Shown one piece after another: positions 42,838 through 51,551 of a DNA stretch of 64,000 bases. A model generated the notes under the pieces. The model had not been told where the DNA came from and made no database searches. It worked only from the letters and a program-made list of their open reading frames with translations. Origin of the DNA: CAYJAY01 sp964368445 (GTDB lineage: Bacteria; Bacillota; Clostridia; Oscillospirales; Ruminococcaceae); assembly GCA_964368445.1 (NCBI GenBank), contig CAYJAY010000008.1:1-64000 (forward strand), read 5' to 3'. A program made the position numbers and the translations under genes. Within the stretch, counting starts at the first letter, position 1; every line of letters starts with the position of its first letter.

Positions 42838-43419
42838 ATGGAACAGATAACGTTTTCTAACGAAACTATCGGCTTCGATTCGTTGCCGGCTATAAAAACG
42901 GTGTACTATCCCCAGGCAATCGACGGGTTTAAACCGTATTCCTACGCGCGCCTTGTGTATGTTAAGGGAAAAGGGCTGTCGGTCGATTTCCTCGCATTTG
43001 AAAGAGACCCCGTCGTGACGCCAAACGTTATGGACGGAAGCGCGGTTGCGGTGTCGTTCAACTTTAGCCCACAAACCGAACAAAAAGTTTTGGTGGTGGT
43101 TTTAAATTCAAAAGGACAAAACGAGGTATATCTTTCAAACAAAAGCGACCAAGTCGAAAGCAAGCTTTCTAATACGGTTTCGTGCGAGTGTTACGCCGGA
43201 GACGACGAACAAGGCTGGTATTTTGGGACAAGGTTTATTATTCCCGAACAGCTTATAAAAGAACATTTCGATGTAAAGCTTAACCAAGGAGATGTTATTA
43301 AAGGCAACGTGTACAAATTCCAAAAAAGCGGAAGCAACCGACATTTTGGTTCGGCGGCAAACATAGGCGACAGTTTTATTTTTACGACAGAAGGTCTTTT
43401 GGAGTTTTTACTGTTGTGA
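42838..43419 (+). CDS. CBM9/DOMON-like protein
   Basis: A 193-residue beta-rich protein resembling the family 9 carbohydrate-binding/DOMON-like proteins of Clostridia (an N-terminal segment with YYPQAIDGFKPYSYARLVYV, then alternating strands and an EQGWYFGTRFIIPEQLI segment typical of this group). It has no signal peptide, so a cytosolic place is likely despite the binding-module resemblance. Ligand is unknown. It follows the fusion gene by 72 bases with AAAGGA before the ATG. Confidence 0.7.
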   Translation: MEQITFSNETIGFDSLPAIKTVYYPQAIDGFKPYSYARLVYVKGKGLSVDFLAFERDPVVTPNVMDGSAVAVSFNFSPQTEQKVLVVVLNSKGQNEVYLSNKSDQVESKLSNTVSCECYAGDDEQGWYFGTRFIIPEQLIKEHFDVKLNQGDVIKGNVYKFQKSGSNRHFGSAANIGDSFIFTTEGLLEFLLL

Positions 43420-43527
43420 AAATGCTACATAAATAAAAAGGTCAACCATAAGAACACGGATTGCTGTGCTTGTTATATTTTTCAATCTATCATTCACCCA
43501 TTTTCTTAAACGAAAGGAACGAAAAAA

Positions 43528-43650
43528 ATGAAATATGTTATTTTGATTATCTCGATAGTCACGTTTTTGGCGGTGACTACAGACAGGTTATATTGCTTCT
43601 TAAGTAAGAACATACATAGGTACATCACAATAAAAGGCAATAATTTCTAA
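43528..43650 (+). CDS. 40-residue hydrophobic peptide
   Basis: A short frame beginning MKYVILIISIVTFLAV, one membrane helix (about 3-17), followed by a polar, basic tail (TDRLYCFLSKNIHRY). The ATG has a good AAAGGA ribosome site ten bases upstream, in an otherwise gene-free 334-base gap (43420-43753). It could be a small membrane protein or a toxin-like peptide; no family is recognised, and chance is possible for so short a frame. Confidence 0.45.
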   Translation: MKYVILIISIVTFLAVTTDRLYCFLSKNIHRYITIKGNNF

Positions 43651-43753
43651 GAATAGTTAGCTTAGAAATCGGACATAATATAATCAACCGATAGAAAAGC
43701 GCAAGCAAAAATGTTTGCCGTCGGTACTATCCAAATAAAAGGAGTGATTTGTT

Positions 43754-43981
43754 ATGCCCGGAAGAAAAAACACATGTATAAAATGCAACGTTTCAAGTTG
43801 TAGAAACATTTGTGACAGCGAAAATTATTGTTCTTTGGACACAATAACAATCGGTACACATGAGAACCATGCAAGGATGAACCAATGCACAGATTGTCTG
43901 TCCTACAGCAACAAAAATAGCGCCGAACAGTCTTATGCGGTCGCAAAAGAAAAAGCAGAGCTGCAAGGATTTTTTAGCTAG
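43754..43981 (+). CDS. DUF1540 cysteine-rich protein
   Basis: A 75-residue protein of the DUF1540 family: small cytosolic proteins with two clustered cysteine sets, here CIKCNVSSCRNIC...YC near residues 8-27 and CTDC near 46-49, likely binding a metal such as zinc. Many are found in spore-forming Firmicutes; molecular role is unknown. A short AAAGGAG precedes the ATG. A perfect terminator follows. Confidence 0.85.
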   Translation: MPGRKNTCIKCNVSSCRNICDSENYCSLDTITIGTHENHARMNQCTDCLSYSNKNSAEQSYAVAKEKAELQGFFS

Positions 43982-44005
43982 AACAAAACCAAAAATAAAT
44001 CGCAT

Positions 44006-44051
44006 AAAAAATACACACGGTATTTATTTAATAATACAGTGTGTATTTTTT
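44006..44051. terminator. Bidirectional terminator
   Basis: A perfect 13-pair stem, AAAAAATACACAC with GTGTGTATTTTTT, with a 20-base loop. It separates the DUF1540 gene from the minus-strand envelope block. Confidence 0.92.
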
Positions 44052-44075
44052 TGCTGTATAACATCTTTGCGCAAT

Positions 44076-45152
44076 CTAAATGTCTCTGTTTTTTAGAAGA
44101 GTTTCAAAATCATAGTTTGAATAGAACTGTTCAGCATCGTTTAAAATTTGTTTATAGTTGTGTTCAGTCAAAAGATAGGTCTCTTTAGTGAATTCATTAG
44201 CCATAAACGAATTAATATCGGGGCTATAGTGAACTGTGTCTATGTATTTACCAAAATCTGTGGTTATGCTTGTTTCCCCCATAAAGAAATATGTATTTAT
44301 ATTGGGTGCGCTTAAAAGCTGTTCGATAATAAATTCTTTGCGATCAAACCAATAACTTATCGGGTATACCACCTTTACATCGTTCCACCATAGCACACAG
44401 TTTGGAGGAAAAAACACTATAAACTCAACATCGGGGTAGCTTTTTGCCAACCGCAAAATGCCGTCCTGTGCAACTTGTTCAATCAGTTGTTTTTCCTGTT
44501 CGTCAAACGTTATATCGGAAGAGGGGGTGGCGTTCCAAAGCACATACCGATTAAGGAACGCCTCGTCGTCAAAGACGGTGTCGTGCCAAAAGGAATAGTC
44601 GTCGAAATTTGGTGTCGTTTCTCCTTGCGAGGTATATTCCAAAACCCCCAAAGTGTAATCGGCGAAGATCTCTTTATTTAATAGATAGTTGGTGTCGTTA
44701 AATAGGTTGTTGTCGTAAAGATATTTCGGTTGGTCAAATTCGGCATAATCGGCGCCGGATTTCAAAAACATATTAGAATTAAGATTAAACACAACGGTGT
44801 CAAGATTTGGATTTGTTTCCAAAGCGGTTTCAACAAGGCTTAGAGTTTCGTATCCTGTGGCTCCTTTTAATGGAAGTTTGACGGCGTTTTGCTTGTTAAA
44901 CAGCTGTTCAAACTGAGAGGTTAGAAAGTTTTCCGTGACACTTGAACCTGTTATAAGCAACTCATAGTCAAAGTTTTTTGCTATGCCATAGCTTATCTGT
45001 CGTTGCATATTGTCCGGCATAGGATATTCCAAAGCCTTTAAAGGTTGGTGATATTGGAAAAAAGGGTCGATGATAAATGTTATTGCAGAGAAAAGGACAA
45101 GTGTTGTAAAAAGCAAAATTAATGTCACAATACTCCAAGTTTTATATGTCAT
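44076..45152 (-). CDS. SGNH-like acyltransferase partner, paralogue 2
   Basis: A 358-residue protein with one N-terminal membrane helix (about 5-27) and an extracellular SGNH/DltD/AlgJ-like domain. Catalytic motifs of the SGNH type are visible: LLITGSSVTENF (nucleophile serine region), FFPPNCVLWW and DTVHYSP near the C-terminus (Asp-x-x-His). It is a close relative of the neighbour at 45174-46238, with the same opening IDPFFQYH and DNMQRQISYGI, and its ATG at 45152 lies just inside the end of that gene's flank with AAAAGGA six bases upstream. With the MBOAT gene it probably transfers acyl (O-acetyl) groups to a surface polymer. The acceptor is unknown. Confidence 0.85.
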   Translation of the reverse strand: MTYKTWSIVTLILLFTTLVLFSAITFIIDPFFQYHQPLKALEYPMPDNMQRQISYGIAKNFDYELLITGSSVTENFLTSQFEQLFNKQNAVKLPLKGATGYETLSLVETALETNPNLDTVVFNLNSNMFLKSGADYAEFDQPKYLYDNNLFNDTNYLLNKEIFADYTLGVLEYTSQGETTPNFDDYSFWHDTVFDDEAFLNRYVLWNATPSSDITFDEQEKQLIEQVAQDGILRLAKSYPDVEFIVFFPPNCVLWWNDVKVVYPISYWFDRKEFIIEQLLSAPNINTYFFMGETSITTDFGKYIDTVHYSPDINSFMANEFTKETYLLTEHNYKQILNDAEQFYSNYDFETLLKNRDI

Positions 45153-45173
45153 TCTGATTCCTTTTAAAGTCAA

Positions 45174-46238
45174 TTAGTTTAACAAAGTTGAATAATTATA
45201 GTTTAAATAGAACTGTTCGGTTTGTTCTAAAACTTCAATATAGTTTTCGTTGGTTAATAAGTAGGTATCTTGCGCCAAGTGTTCGGTTAACAAGGAGGCT
45301 ATTTTGGGGCTATAGTGTGTTGCATCTGCATAGTTATTGTAATCTGTTGTGATGTCTGTTGCATTTTTAAAATAATAGGTTTTTATGTTGGGTTCGGTTA
45401 AAAGCAAAGATATGATGTATTTTTCAACATCGACCAAATAGCTTATAGGGTATTGTTGGCTGGAATAGTTCCACCACAAAGATGAATAAGCAGGAAAGAA
45501 AATGATAAATGTCACATGAGGGTTTTGTTTGGCGAGTTTTAATATTTCATTATTAAAGTTATAAGAAATTGTTTGTCTTAGCTGTTCGGTTAAAACAAAT
45601 TCGCTTGGATTTTCGATATTATTTTGTTTATAGGTGCTTAACAAAAGCTCTTGGTTAAACTCAGAATCGCTTGACCATGCAGAGTAGCTATCAAATGTAT
45701 CAGAAGGTTTACCTTGTGATGTGTTGTCTAAAACACGCAAGGAGTGGTTGAAAAAAACTTCTTTGTTTAAAAAATAGTTAACATCGTTTAGAAAGTTTTC
45801 ATCATATAAATATTCGGGATGGTCGACCATTGTTAACATAGCATAAGGATCAAAATACATATGCATGTCAAGGCTGCGAACTACAGTGTCTAAGTTGGGG
45901 TTGTGTTCAATTGCTTTTTCAATAAGATTATTAAGTTCGTTATCGCTTGCTCCCGCAAGGGGAACTTTAACAGATTTTTTGCCAAAGACATCTTCAAGAT
46001 CTGTTGTTTTAAAATTATGTGTTAAACTAGTTCCGGTTAAAAGAAGTTGATAATCAAAATTTTTTACAATTCCATAACTTATATGCCGTTGCATATCATT
46101 AGGCAATGGATATGATAAATCTGTTAGTGGCTTGTGATATTGGAAAAAAGGGTCGATAACAACGGTGACAAAGGCGAATGCGAAAAGTGCGATGAACAAG
46201 ACAGCAAGTGTCACCACTGCCCATTTTTTGTGTGACAT
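45174..46238 (-). CDS. SGNH-like acyltransferase partner, paralogue 1
   Basis: A 354-residue protein like the one downstream: N-terminal helix, VIDPFFQYHKPL, DMQRHISYGIVKNFDYQLLLTGTSLTHNF (here the serine-type motif reads GTSLT), FFPAYSSLWW and DATHYSP. The shared structure shows tandem duplication. In the first, the SGNH nucleophile serine is GSS, while this copy keeps a serine in GTS. The gene starts 24 bases after the MBOAT stop and uses GGGGGA upstream of the ATG. It likely forms the extracellular acyl-acceptor half of an O-acetylation machine. Confidence 0.86.
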   Translation of the reverse strand: MSHKKWAVVTLAVLFIALFAFAFVTVVIDPFFQYHKPLTDLSYPLPNDMQRHISYGIVKNFDYQLLLTGTSLTHNFKTTDLEDVFGKKSVKVPLAGASDNELNNLIEKAIEHNPNLDTVVRSLDMHMYFDPYAMLTMVDHPEYLYDENFLNDVNYFLNKEVFFNHSLRVLDNTSQGKPSDTFDSYSAWSSDSEFNQELLLSTYKQNNIENPSEFVLTEQLRQTISYNFNNEILKLAKQNPHVTFIIFFPAYSSLWWNYSSQQYPISYLVDVEKYIISLLLTEPNIKTYYFKNATDITTDYNNYADATHYSPKIASLLTEHLAQDTYLLTNENYIEVLEQTEQFYLNYNYSTLLN

Positions 46239-46261
46239 GGGTAAAACAATATCCCCCTTTC

Positions 46262-47719
46262 CTAGAAGTTGAAATACAAGAAGGTTGAAACACCGCTAAA
46301 TGACACTATCGACCAAAATAGAAACAACACGGTGATTAGTGACGTTGAAACGGTGGGTTTAAATTTAATTTGATTGATGTTTTGCAAAAATACCGCTACT
46401 AAAAATGCGATTACAACAAATGATATCATTGTTATTATATCCACCGAAAAGTTAGTCGAGCCGAACAACGCAAACAAGCTGTTAATCTCGACAATGCTGA
46501 AACTAGCCGCAAACGTCTGGCTAACCGTAAAACCGTCTGACAACAATAGAACTTTTTTAAACATATCTAAAAGCTGTTCAACCGTTTCGGCACGAAATAT
46601 AATCCAAGTTAGGTTGACAAAAACAAACGTGATAAGCCATCGTAACGGCATGAGCATTTTATCCCAATACACTTTGATTAATCTTGTAAACACATTAAAC
46701 GCCCCGTGCAACAGACCCCAAAACACAAATATCCACGTTGCCCCGTGCCAAAGGCCGCTTAAAAAGAATACGATCATAATATTTATATAGGTGCGAAATT
46801 TGCCTTTTCTGCTTCCACCAAGTGGAAAGTATACGTAGTTTCGCAAAAATCTTGTAAGGGTTAGATGCCACCTATCCCAAAAGTCTATTATAGACACAGC
46901 CTTGTACGGCGAATTAAAGTTTGCCGGCAAAGATATGTTGAACATCTTCCCAATACCAATAGCCATGTCGCTGTATCCGCTAAAGTCGAAATATATCTGA
47001 AACGTATATGACAGCATGACAAGGATGGCCTCGGCCGACGAAAGGATTTCGGAATTTGCATAGCCATATGCCACAGCGTTGCCAAGAGTATCGGCTATTA
47101 AAACTTTTTTGAAAAGGCCTATTGCGAAAAAGTGTATACCGCACGAAAGGTTTTCAAAGTTTAAATGCTTTTGTTTTTTGTCTTTAAATTGTGGTATCAT
47201 CTCGCCGTGGAGCGCAATGGGTCCCGCCACAAGTTGAGGAAAGAACGACACGAAAAGGGCATAGTCGACAAAGTTGTAACCTTTTGTTTCGCCTTTATAA
47301 CTGTCTACGACGTAAGAAACCTGTTGAAATGTATAAAAACTTATTCCGAGAGGAAGAAGAATGTTTCGCAAAATAAAGTCTGAACCGAAAACAGCGTTTA
47401 AATTAGACAAAAAGAAATCGAAATATTTAAAGTAGAAAATAAGCGAGAGGTTAAAGATTATCCCGGCTATTAAAATGATTTTTCTAACCACATTAGAAAA
47501 GTTCTCTTTGTTTAACAGTTTTGAAACAAACCAGTTGACAACGATGCTTGCAACCATTATTAAAAGATAGCTATAGTTAAAATATCCATAAAACCAAAGA
47601 GACATTGCTATTAGAAATATCTTTGATGTGTTAAAAAGGCCAAAACGGTTTAAACAAAAATAACCTATGACCGAAAGTGGAAGAAATGCCAGAGTGAATA
47701 TGTAAGAATTAAACGTCAT
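46262..47719 (-). CDS. MBOAT O-acyltransferase, AlgI-like
   Basis: A 485-residue polytopic membrane protein with about ten to twelve hydrophobic segments. It is an AlgI/DltB-type MBOAT that moves acetyl groups across the membrane. The conserved catalytic histidine is in FFLSGLWHGATWIFVFWG, and other family motifs are PLGISFYTFQQVSYVVDSY and FDFSGYSDMAIGIGKMF. The ATG at 47719 is used because GGGAG stands five bases upstream; an ATG four codons earlier lies within that site. It is followed by the two SGNH-like genes, the usual two-component arrangement. The rfb genes lie upstream past a palindrome. Confidence 0.94.
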   Translation of the reverse strand: MTFNSYIFTLAFLPLSVIGYFCLNRFGLFNTSKIFLIAMSLWFYGYFNYSYLLIMVASIVVNWFVSKLLNKENFSNVVRKIILIAGIIFNLSLIFYFKYFDFFLSNLNAVFGSDFILRNILLPLGISFYTFQQVSYVVDSYKGETKGYNFVDYALFVSFFPQLVAGPIALHGEMIPQFKDKKQKHLNFENLSCGIHFFAIGLFKKVLIADTLGNAVAYGYANSEILSSAEAILVMLSYTFQIYFDFSGYSDMAIGIGKMFNISLPANFNSPYKAVSIIDFWDRWHLTLTRFLRNYVYFPLGGSRKGKFRTYINIMIVFFLSGLWHGATWIFVFWGLLHGAFNVFTRLIKVYWDKMLMPLRWLITFVFVNLTWIIFRAETVEQLLDMFKKVLLLSDGFTVSQTFAASFSIVEINSLFALFGSTNFSVDIITMISFVVIAFLVAVFLQNINQIKFKPTVSTSLITVLFLFWSIVSFSGVSTFLYFNF

Positions 47720-47780
47720 TTTGACTCCCATAAAAAAGTGACATATATTGTTTGTTTTATTTTAGATAAAAAAATTAAAT

Positions 47781-47857
47781 GTAGGGACAACCCTTGCGGT
47801 TGCCCAATAAAGAAAATATCGTTCTTATATCAAACAAGGGCAAGCCTTTGTCCCTAC
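47781..47857. repeat. 77-base palindromic element
   Basis: GTAGGGACAA (47781-47790) and TTGTCCCTAC (47848-47857) are exact inverted terminal arms; inside, ACCCTTGCGGTTGCCC and AAGGGCAAGCC pair partly. It has no coding potential and lies in the rfbB-MBOAT gap. The form suits a MITE or a long RNA stem, but no T-run follows in either direction. Confidence 0.6.
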
Positions 47858-47874
47858 TAATTTATCTAATTAAC

Positions 47875-48930
47875 TTAACTCTCGTAACGAGTCCTGTAAT
47901 ATTCGCGATATTCTCCGCTTGTGACGTCGTCTACCCATTGTTTGTTGTGGAGATACCAAGCAATAGTCTTTTCAATGCCTTGTTCAAACATTGTTTCGGG
48001 CGCCCAGCCGAGTTCTTTTCCAATCTTTTCTGGGTTAATTCCATAACGTCTGTCGTGGCCTTTTCTGTCCTCGACATGTTTTATAAGCTGTTCCGAAACT
48101 TCTCCGTCGGCATTTTCTTTAACATAATCTATGATAGTTTTGACTATAAATATGTTGGGATGCTCGTTGTGTCCACCGATGTTGTACACTTCGCCGAGTT
48201 GTCCGTTTCTCGCCACCATGTCGATAGCTTTGCAATGGTCTTCGACATAAAGCCAGTCGCGTATCTGCATACCGTCACCGTAGACCGGAAGACTTTTGTG
48301 GTTTAAGCAGTTGTTGATCATAAGCGGTATAAGCTTTTCGGGGAACTGGAATGGACCATAGTTGTTGGAACATCTTGTTATGTTAACAGGCATCTTGAAC
48401 GTATCAAAATATGCTTTAACAATTAAATCTGCCGAAGCTTTTGAAGCAGAATAGGGGCTGTGTGGGTCGAGAGGGGTTGTTTCCTCGAAAAATCCCTCTG
48501 CTCCCAAAGAGCCGTATACCTCGTCGGTTGAAACTTGTAGAAATTTTTTGTCCAACATAAACTCGCCGCTTGGAAGTTCCCAAGCTTTTTTTGCGGCATT
48601 AAGCAATGTTGCTGTTCCGATTACGTTGGTTTTAATAAAAATCATGGGGTCAGAGATAGAGCGGTCGACGTGGCTTTCTGCCGCGAAGTTTACGACACAA
48701 TCAAAGTCATAGTCGTTAAAAAGTTCTTCGACCAAAAGAGGGTCGCAGATATCACCTTCTACAAAGATATGTCGGTTGTCATTCTCGATAGAACGCAGGT
48801 TTTCAAGATTTCCGGCGTATGTAAGGGCATCAAGGTTAACTATGGTTATATCAGGGTATTTTGAAAGCATGTAAAGAATGTAATTTGAACCGATAAAACC
48901 GGCTCCTCCGGTTACTAGAAAAGTTTTCAT
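47875..48930 (-). CDS. rfbB: dTDP-glucose 4,6-dehydratase
   Basis: A 351-residue extended short-chain dehydrogenase that makes dTDP-4-keto-6-deoxyglucose. The Rossmann motif TGGAGFIGSNY is near the start, FAAESHVDRSI and STDEVYG follow, and the catalytic YxxxK is in SPYSASKASADL; RCSNNYGPFQFPEKLIP is diagnostic. The longer frame reaches 49035, inside rfbD, but the ATG at 48930 gives the family start and has GGAGG upstream. It follows rfbD by seven bases. Confidence 0.96.
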   Translation of the reverse strand: MKTFLVTGGAGFIGSNYILYMLSKYPDITIVNLDALTYAGNLENLRSIENDNRHIFVEGDICDPLLVEELFNDYDFDCVVNFAAESHVDRSISDPMIFIKTNVIGTATLLNAAKKAWELPSGEFMLDKKFLQVSTDEVYGSLGAEGFFEETTPLDPHSPYSASKASADLIVKAYFDTFKMPVNITRCSNNYGPFQFPEKLIPLMINNCLNHKSLPVYGDGMQIRDWLYVEDHCKAIDMVARNGQLGEVYNIGGHNEHPNIFIVKTIIDYVKENADGEVSEQLIKHVEDRKGHDRRYGINPEKIGKELGWAPETMFEQGIEKTIAWYLHNKQWVDDVTSGEYREYYRTRYES

Positions 48931-48937
48931 AAAAGAT

Positions 48938-49825
48938 TTAGTCCTCCAAAGAGATTGTTTTAATATGCTCGGATATTGCGTCTTGCCACGAACGCATTTC
49001 GTCCCCCACTGTTGCTTGCAACATGACGTTTTCAAGGGCAGAATATGCCGGTCGTTTTGCCGGGGTTATATATTCATCGCTCGAACAAGCAACAACCGTT
49101 GCATCAATGTTTGCGAGCGTAAATATTTCTTTTGTGAAGTCATACCAACTGCATATGCCGTTGTTTGTGCAATGATAGACCCCGAAATTATCTGTTACAA
49201 CCATTTTAAGTATATGATACGCAAGGTCAACACAACTTGTCGGGTTACCAAATTGGTCGTTAACAACCTTGACTTCGCCTTTTTCCCTGCCGGCATTCAT
49301 TATGGTTTTTACAAAGTTGTTGCCATTTTTGCCATAAAGCCAGGCTGTCCGAACGATGAAGTAATCGCTGCAACGTTCGCGCAAAAGGTTTTCGCCCATA
49401 AGCTTTGATTTGCCATAGGCGGTTACGGGACAGGGTATATCATATTCGACATATGGTTTTTGTGCATTGCCCGCAAAGACATAATCTGTCGAGACGTGAA
49501 CCAATTTTGCCGAAAGAGCACTTGCGGCTTCGGCGAGATATGCCGGAGCCAAAGCGTTGGCTTTGTAAGCCGCTATCGTTTCTGTTTCGCAAGCGTTGAC
49601 GTTAGTAAAAGCTGCACAGTTTATTATTATATCAAACTTTTTGGAAAAACAAAAGTCTAAAATCTTAGTTTTATCAGAAATATCTATTGTGTCCAAATCA
49701 ACCGCTACAATTTCGGCACTTTTTAACAATTTTGGTATTTCACCCAATGAGCAACCTCCATTTTTAAGTTGCTCTATAAGCTCTGTTCCGAGTTGGCCAC
49801 GAGATCCGGTAATTAAAATCTTCAA
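48938..49825 (-). CDS. rfbD: dTDP-4-dehydrorhamnose reductase
   Basis: A 295-residue short-chain reductase forming dTDP-L-rhamnose in the last step of the pathway. It begins LKILITGSRGQLGTEL; NCAAFTNVNACE, HVSTDYVFAG and YGKSKLMGE (YxxxK) are typical of RmlD, and FGNPTSCVDLA follows. The start codon is TTG at 49825, supported by AAAGGA nine bases upstream. No rfbC (3,5-epimerase) gene is found in the window, so the epimerase must be elsewhere. Confidence 0.95.
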   Translation of the reverse strand: MKILITGSRGQLGTELIEQLKNGGCSLGEIPKLLKSAEIVAVDLDTIDISDKTKILDFCFSKKFDIIINCAAFTNVNACETETIAAYKANALAPAYLAEAASALSAKLVHVSTDYVFAGNAQKPYVEYDIPCPVTAYGKSKLMGENLLRERCSDYFIVRTAWLYGKNGNNFVKTIMNAGREKGEVKVVNDQFGNPTSCVDLAYHILKMVVTDNFGVYHCTNNGICSWYDFTKEIFTLANIDATVVACSSDEYITPAKRPAYSALENVMLQATVGDEMRSWQDAISEHIKTISLED

Positions 49826-49842
49826 GATATCGTTTCCTTTCG

Positions 49843-50715
49843 TTACACCTTTTTGTTGGCGATTGTAAACAGATATTTTCCGTATTCGGTTTGTTTAAGT
49901 TTTTCGGCAACCGTAAGGAGTTGATCTTTGGTTATAAACTTTTGTCGATATGCAATCTCTTCGAGACACGCAATATATAAACCTTGTCGTGTTTGAACAG
50001 CTTCAACAAAGTTGGACGCTGCAAGCATCATTCTGTGGTTGCCTGTGTCAAGCCACGCCATTCCGCGGCCAAAAAGTTCAACCTTAAGTTGGCCGTTTTC
50101 GAGATAGTGGTTGTTAACTGCGGTTATCTCGATTTCACCCCTTGCAGAGGGTTTGACGTTTTTTGCTATGTTGATAACGTTATTGTCATAGAAATAGAGT
50201 CCCGGGACAGCATAGTTGGATTTTGGGTTTTCGGGTTTTTCTTCGATCGAAAGAACATTTCCTTCGCTGTCAAACTCGACAACCCCCATTTCGCTTGGGT
50301 TGCTTACATGATATCCAAATATAGTTGCGCCTTGTTTGCGAGAAGCCGCAGCTTTAAGACGTTCGCTGAAACCATATCCGTAAAAGATGTTGTCACCGAG
50401 AACCAAACAAACATTGTCATCACCTATAAATTGTTCACCTATAATAAACGCATCCGCGAGTCCTCTTGGTTGATCTTGAACCGCATACTGAAAGTTGACC
50501 CCTATTTCGGAACCGTCTTTCAAAAGTTCCTTAAAACCGCCTATGTCACGCGGGGTAGAGATGATCAGAATATCTTTTATTCCCGCAAGCATAAGCGTTG
50601 ATATCGGATAATAGATCATAGGTTTGTCGTAAACCGTTAACATCTGTTTTGAAACCGCAATGGTAGAGGGATAAAGCCTTGTACCGGCTCCGCCGGCGAG
50701 TACAATTCCTTTCAT
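49843..50715 (-). CDS. rfbA: Glucose-1-phosphate thymidylyltransferase
   Basis: A 290-residue nucleotidyltransferase that joins dTTP and glucose 1-phosphate. The activating loop GGAGTRLYPSTIAVSKQ, KPMIYYPISTLMLAGI, LVLGDNIFYG and AWLDTGNHRMM are those of RmlA. It starts the rfbA-rfbD-rfbB run, with 17 bases to rfbD. AAGGAG lies about 12 bases before the ATG. This is the entry step of dTDP-sugar synthesis and is usually feedback-regulated by dTDP-rhamnose. Confidence 0.97.
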   Translation of the reverse strand: MKGIVLAGGAGTRLYPSTIAVSKQMLTVYDKPMIYYPISTLMLAGIKDILIISTPRDIGGFKELLKDGSEIGVNFQYAVQDQPRGLADAFIIGEQFIGDDNVCLVLGDNIFYGYGFSERLKAAASRKQGATIFGYHVSNPSEMGVVEFDSEGNVLSIEEKPENPKSNYAVPGLYFYDNNVINIAKNVKPSARGEIEITAVNNHYLENGQLKVELFGRGMAWLDTGNHRMMLAASNFVEAVQTRQGLYIACLEEIAYRQKFITKDQLLTVAEKLKQTEYGKYLFTIANKKV

Positions 50716-50740
50716 AATAAAACATGCTCCTTATATTTTT

Positions 50741-51523
50741 TTATTTTTTTAGTTTATATTTAAATTGCCAACCCCATTTTCCGAAATACTTAAACATTCC
50801 ATTGATGAGGATAACAAAATATTTAAAACTTTTTGCGGAAGAGCGCTCCCAAGCATGGTATACATAGGTTTCCGGGTAGTAGACCGTTCGTTTAATGTTT
50901 TTTGCTCGTCTGGTTATGTCCATATCTTCAAAATAGATAAAAAATCGTTCATCAAAACCACCGATTAATTTATATATATCGGTTCTAATTCCGAAAAAAC
51001 AACCTGTAGCAAACTCTATATCTATCGTCTTTGTAAGATCTTCGTCAAGCATTTGATAATGCTCGATTTGGTCTTTGAGCGCGCCGCCAAAAATCCGTCG
51101 TCCGACAAGAGCGGCAACGGTTGGGTTGCGTTTTGGCAAGAGTTGGTCGGTTTTGTCGGGGTTTAGTATCTGTGGAGTAACCAACCCGATATCGGGGTTT
51201 TTGTCGAAAAACTTCGATATTTCGGACAAGACATCTTTATCGATTACTATGTCGGGGTTGACAACAAAGTGATATTTGCTGTCTAACAGTTCGAGAACCT
51301 TATTGTGTCCGTGTCCAAAACCTTTGTTATTTGGGTTTTGGATAGCTACAATTTCAGGAAACTCTGATTTAAGTTTTTCAAGTGTTCCGTCTTTTGAGTT
51401 GTTGTCGATTACATAAACCGTGACATCAACATCTTTTGTGTGTTCCAAAAGACTTTTAACCGCGTCTTTGCATTTATCGTAACCTTTATATGTAACTATC
51501 GCGGCGCTTACTTTTGTTTTCAT
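50741..51523 (-). CDS. Family 2 glycosyltransferase (rhamnosyltransferase-like)
   Basis: A 260-residue GT2 enzyme without a membrane helix. The GT-A fold shows KVSAAIVTYKGYDKC, YVIDNNSKDGT, the donor site NPDIVIDKDVL with the DxD-like element FVVNPDI, CFFGIRTD and the C-terminal FFIYFEDMDITRRAK. It is like bacterial rhamnosyltransferases (WcaA/RfbF type). The ATG at 51523 is the family start; a longer frame overlaps the LUD gene upstream, and the AAAGGT site is rather distant. It precedes rfbA, so dTDP-rhamnose is the likely donor. Confidence 0.9.
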   Translation of the reverse strand: MKTKVSAAIVTYKGYDKCKDAVKSLLEHTKDVDVTVYVIDNNSKDGTLEKLKSEFPEIVAIQNPNNKGFGHGHNKVLELLDSKYHFVVNPDIVIDKDVLSEISKFFDKNPDIGLVTPQILNPDKTDQLLPKRNPTVAALVGRRIFGGALKDQIEHYQMLDEDLTKTIDIEFATGCFFGIRTDIYKLIGGFDERFFIYFEDMDITRRAKNIKRTVYYPETYVYHAWERSSAKSFKYFVILINGMFKYFGKWGWQFKYKLKK

Positions 51524-51551
51524 ATTATAATTTTTTTTACCTTTTGTTTTA

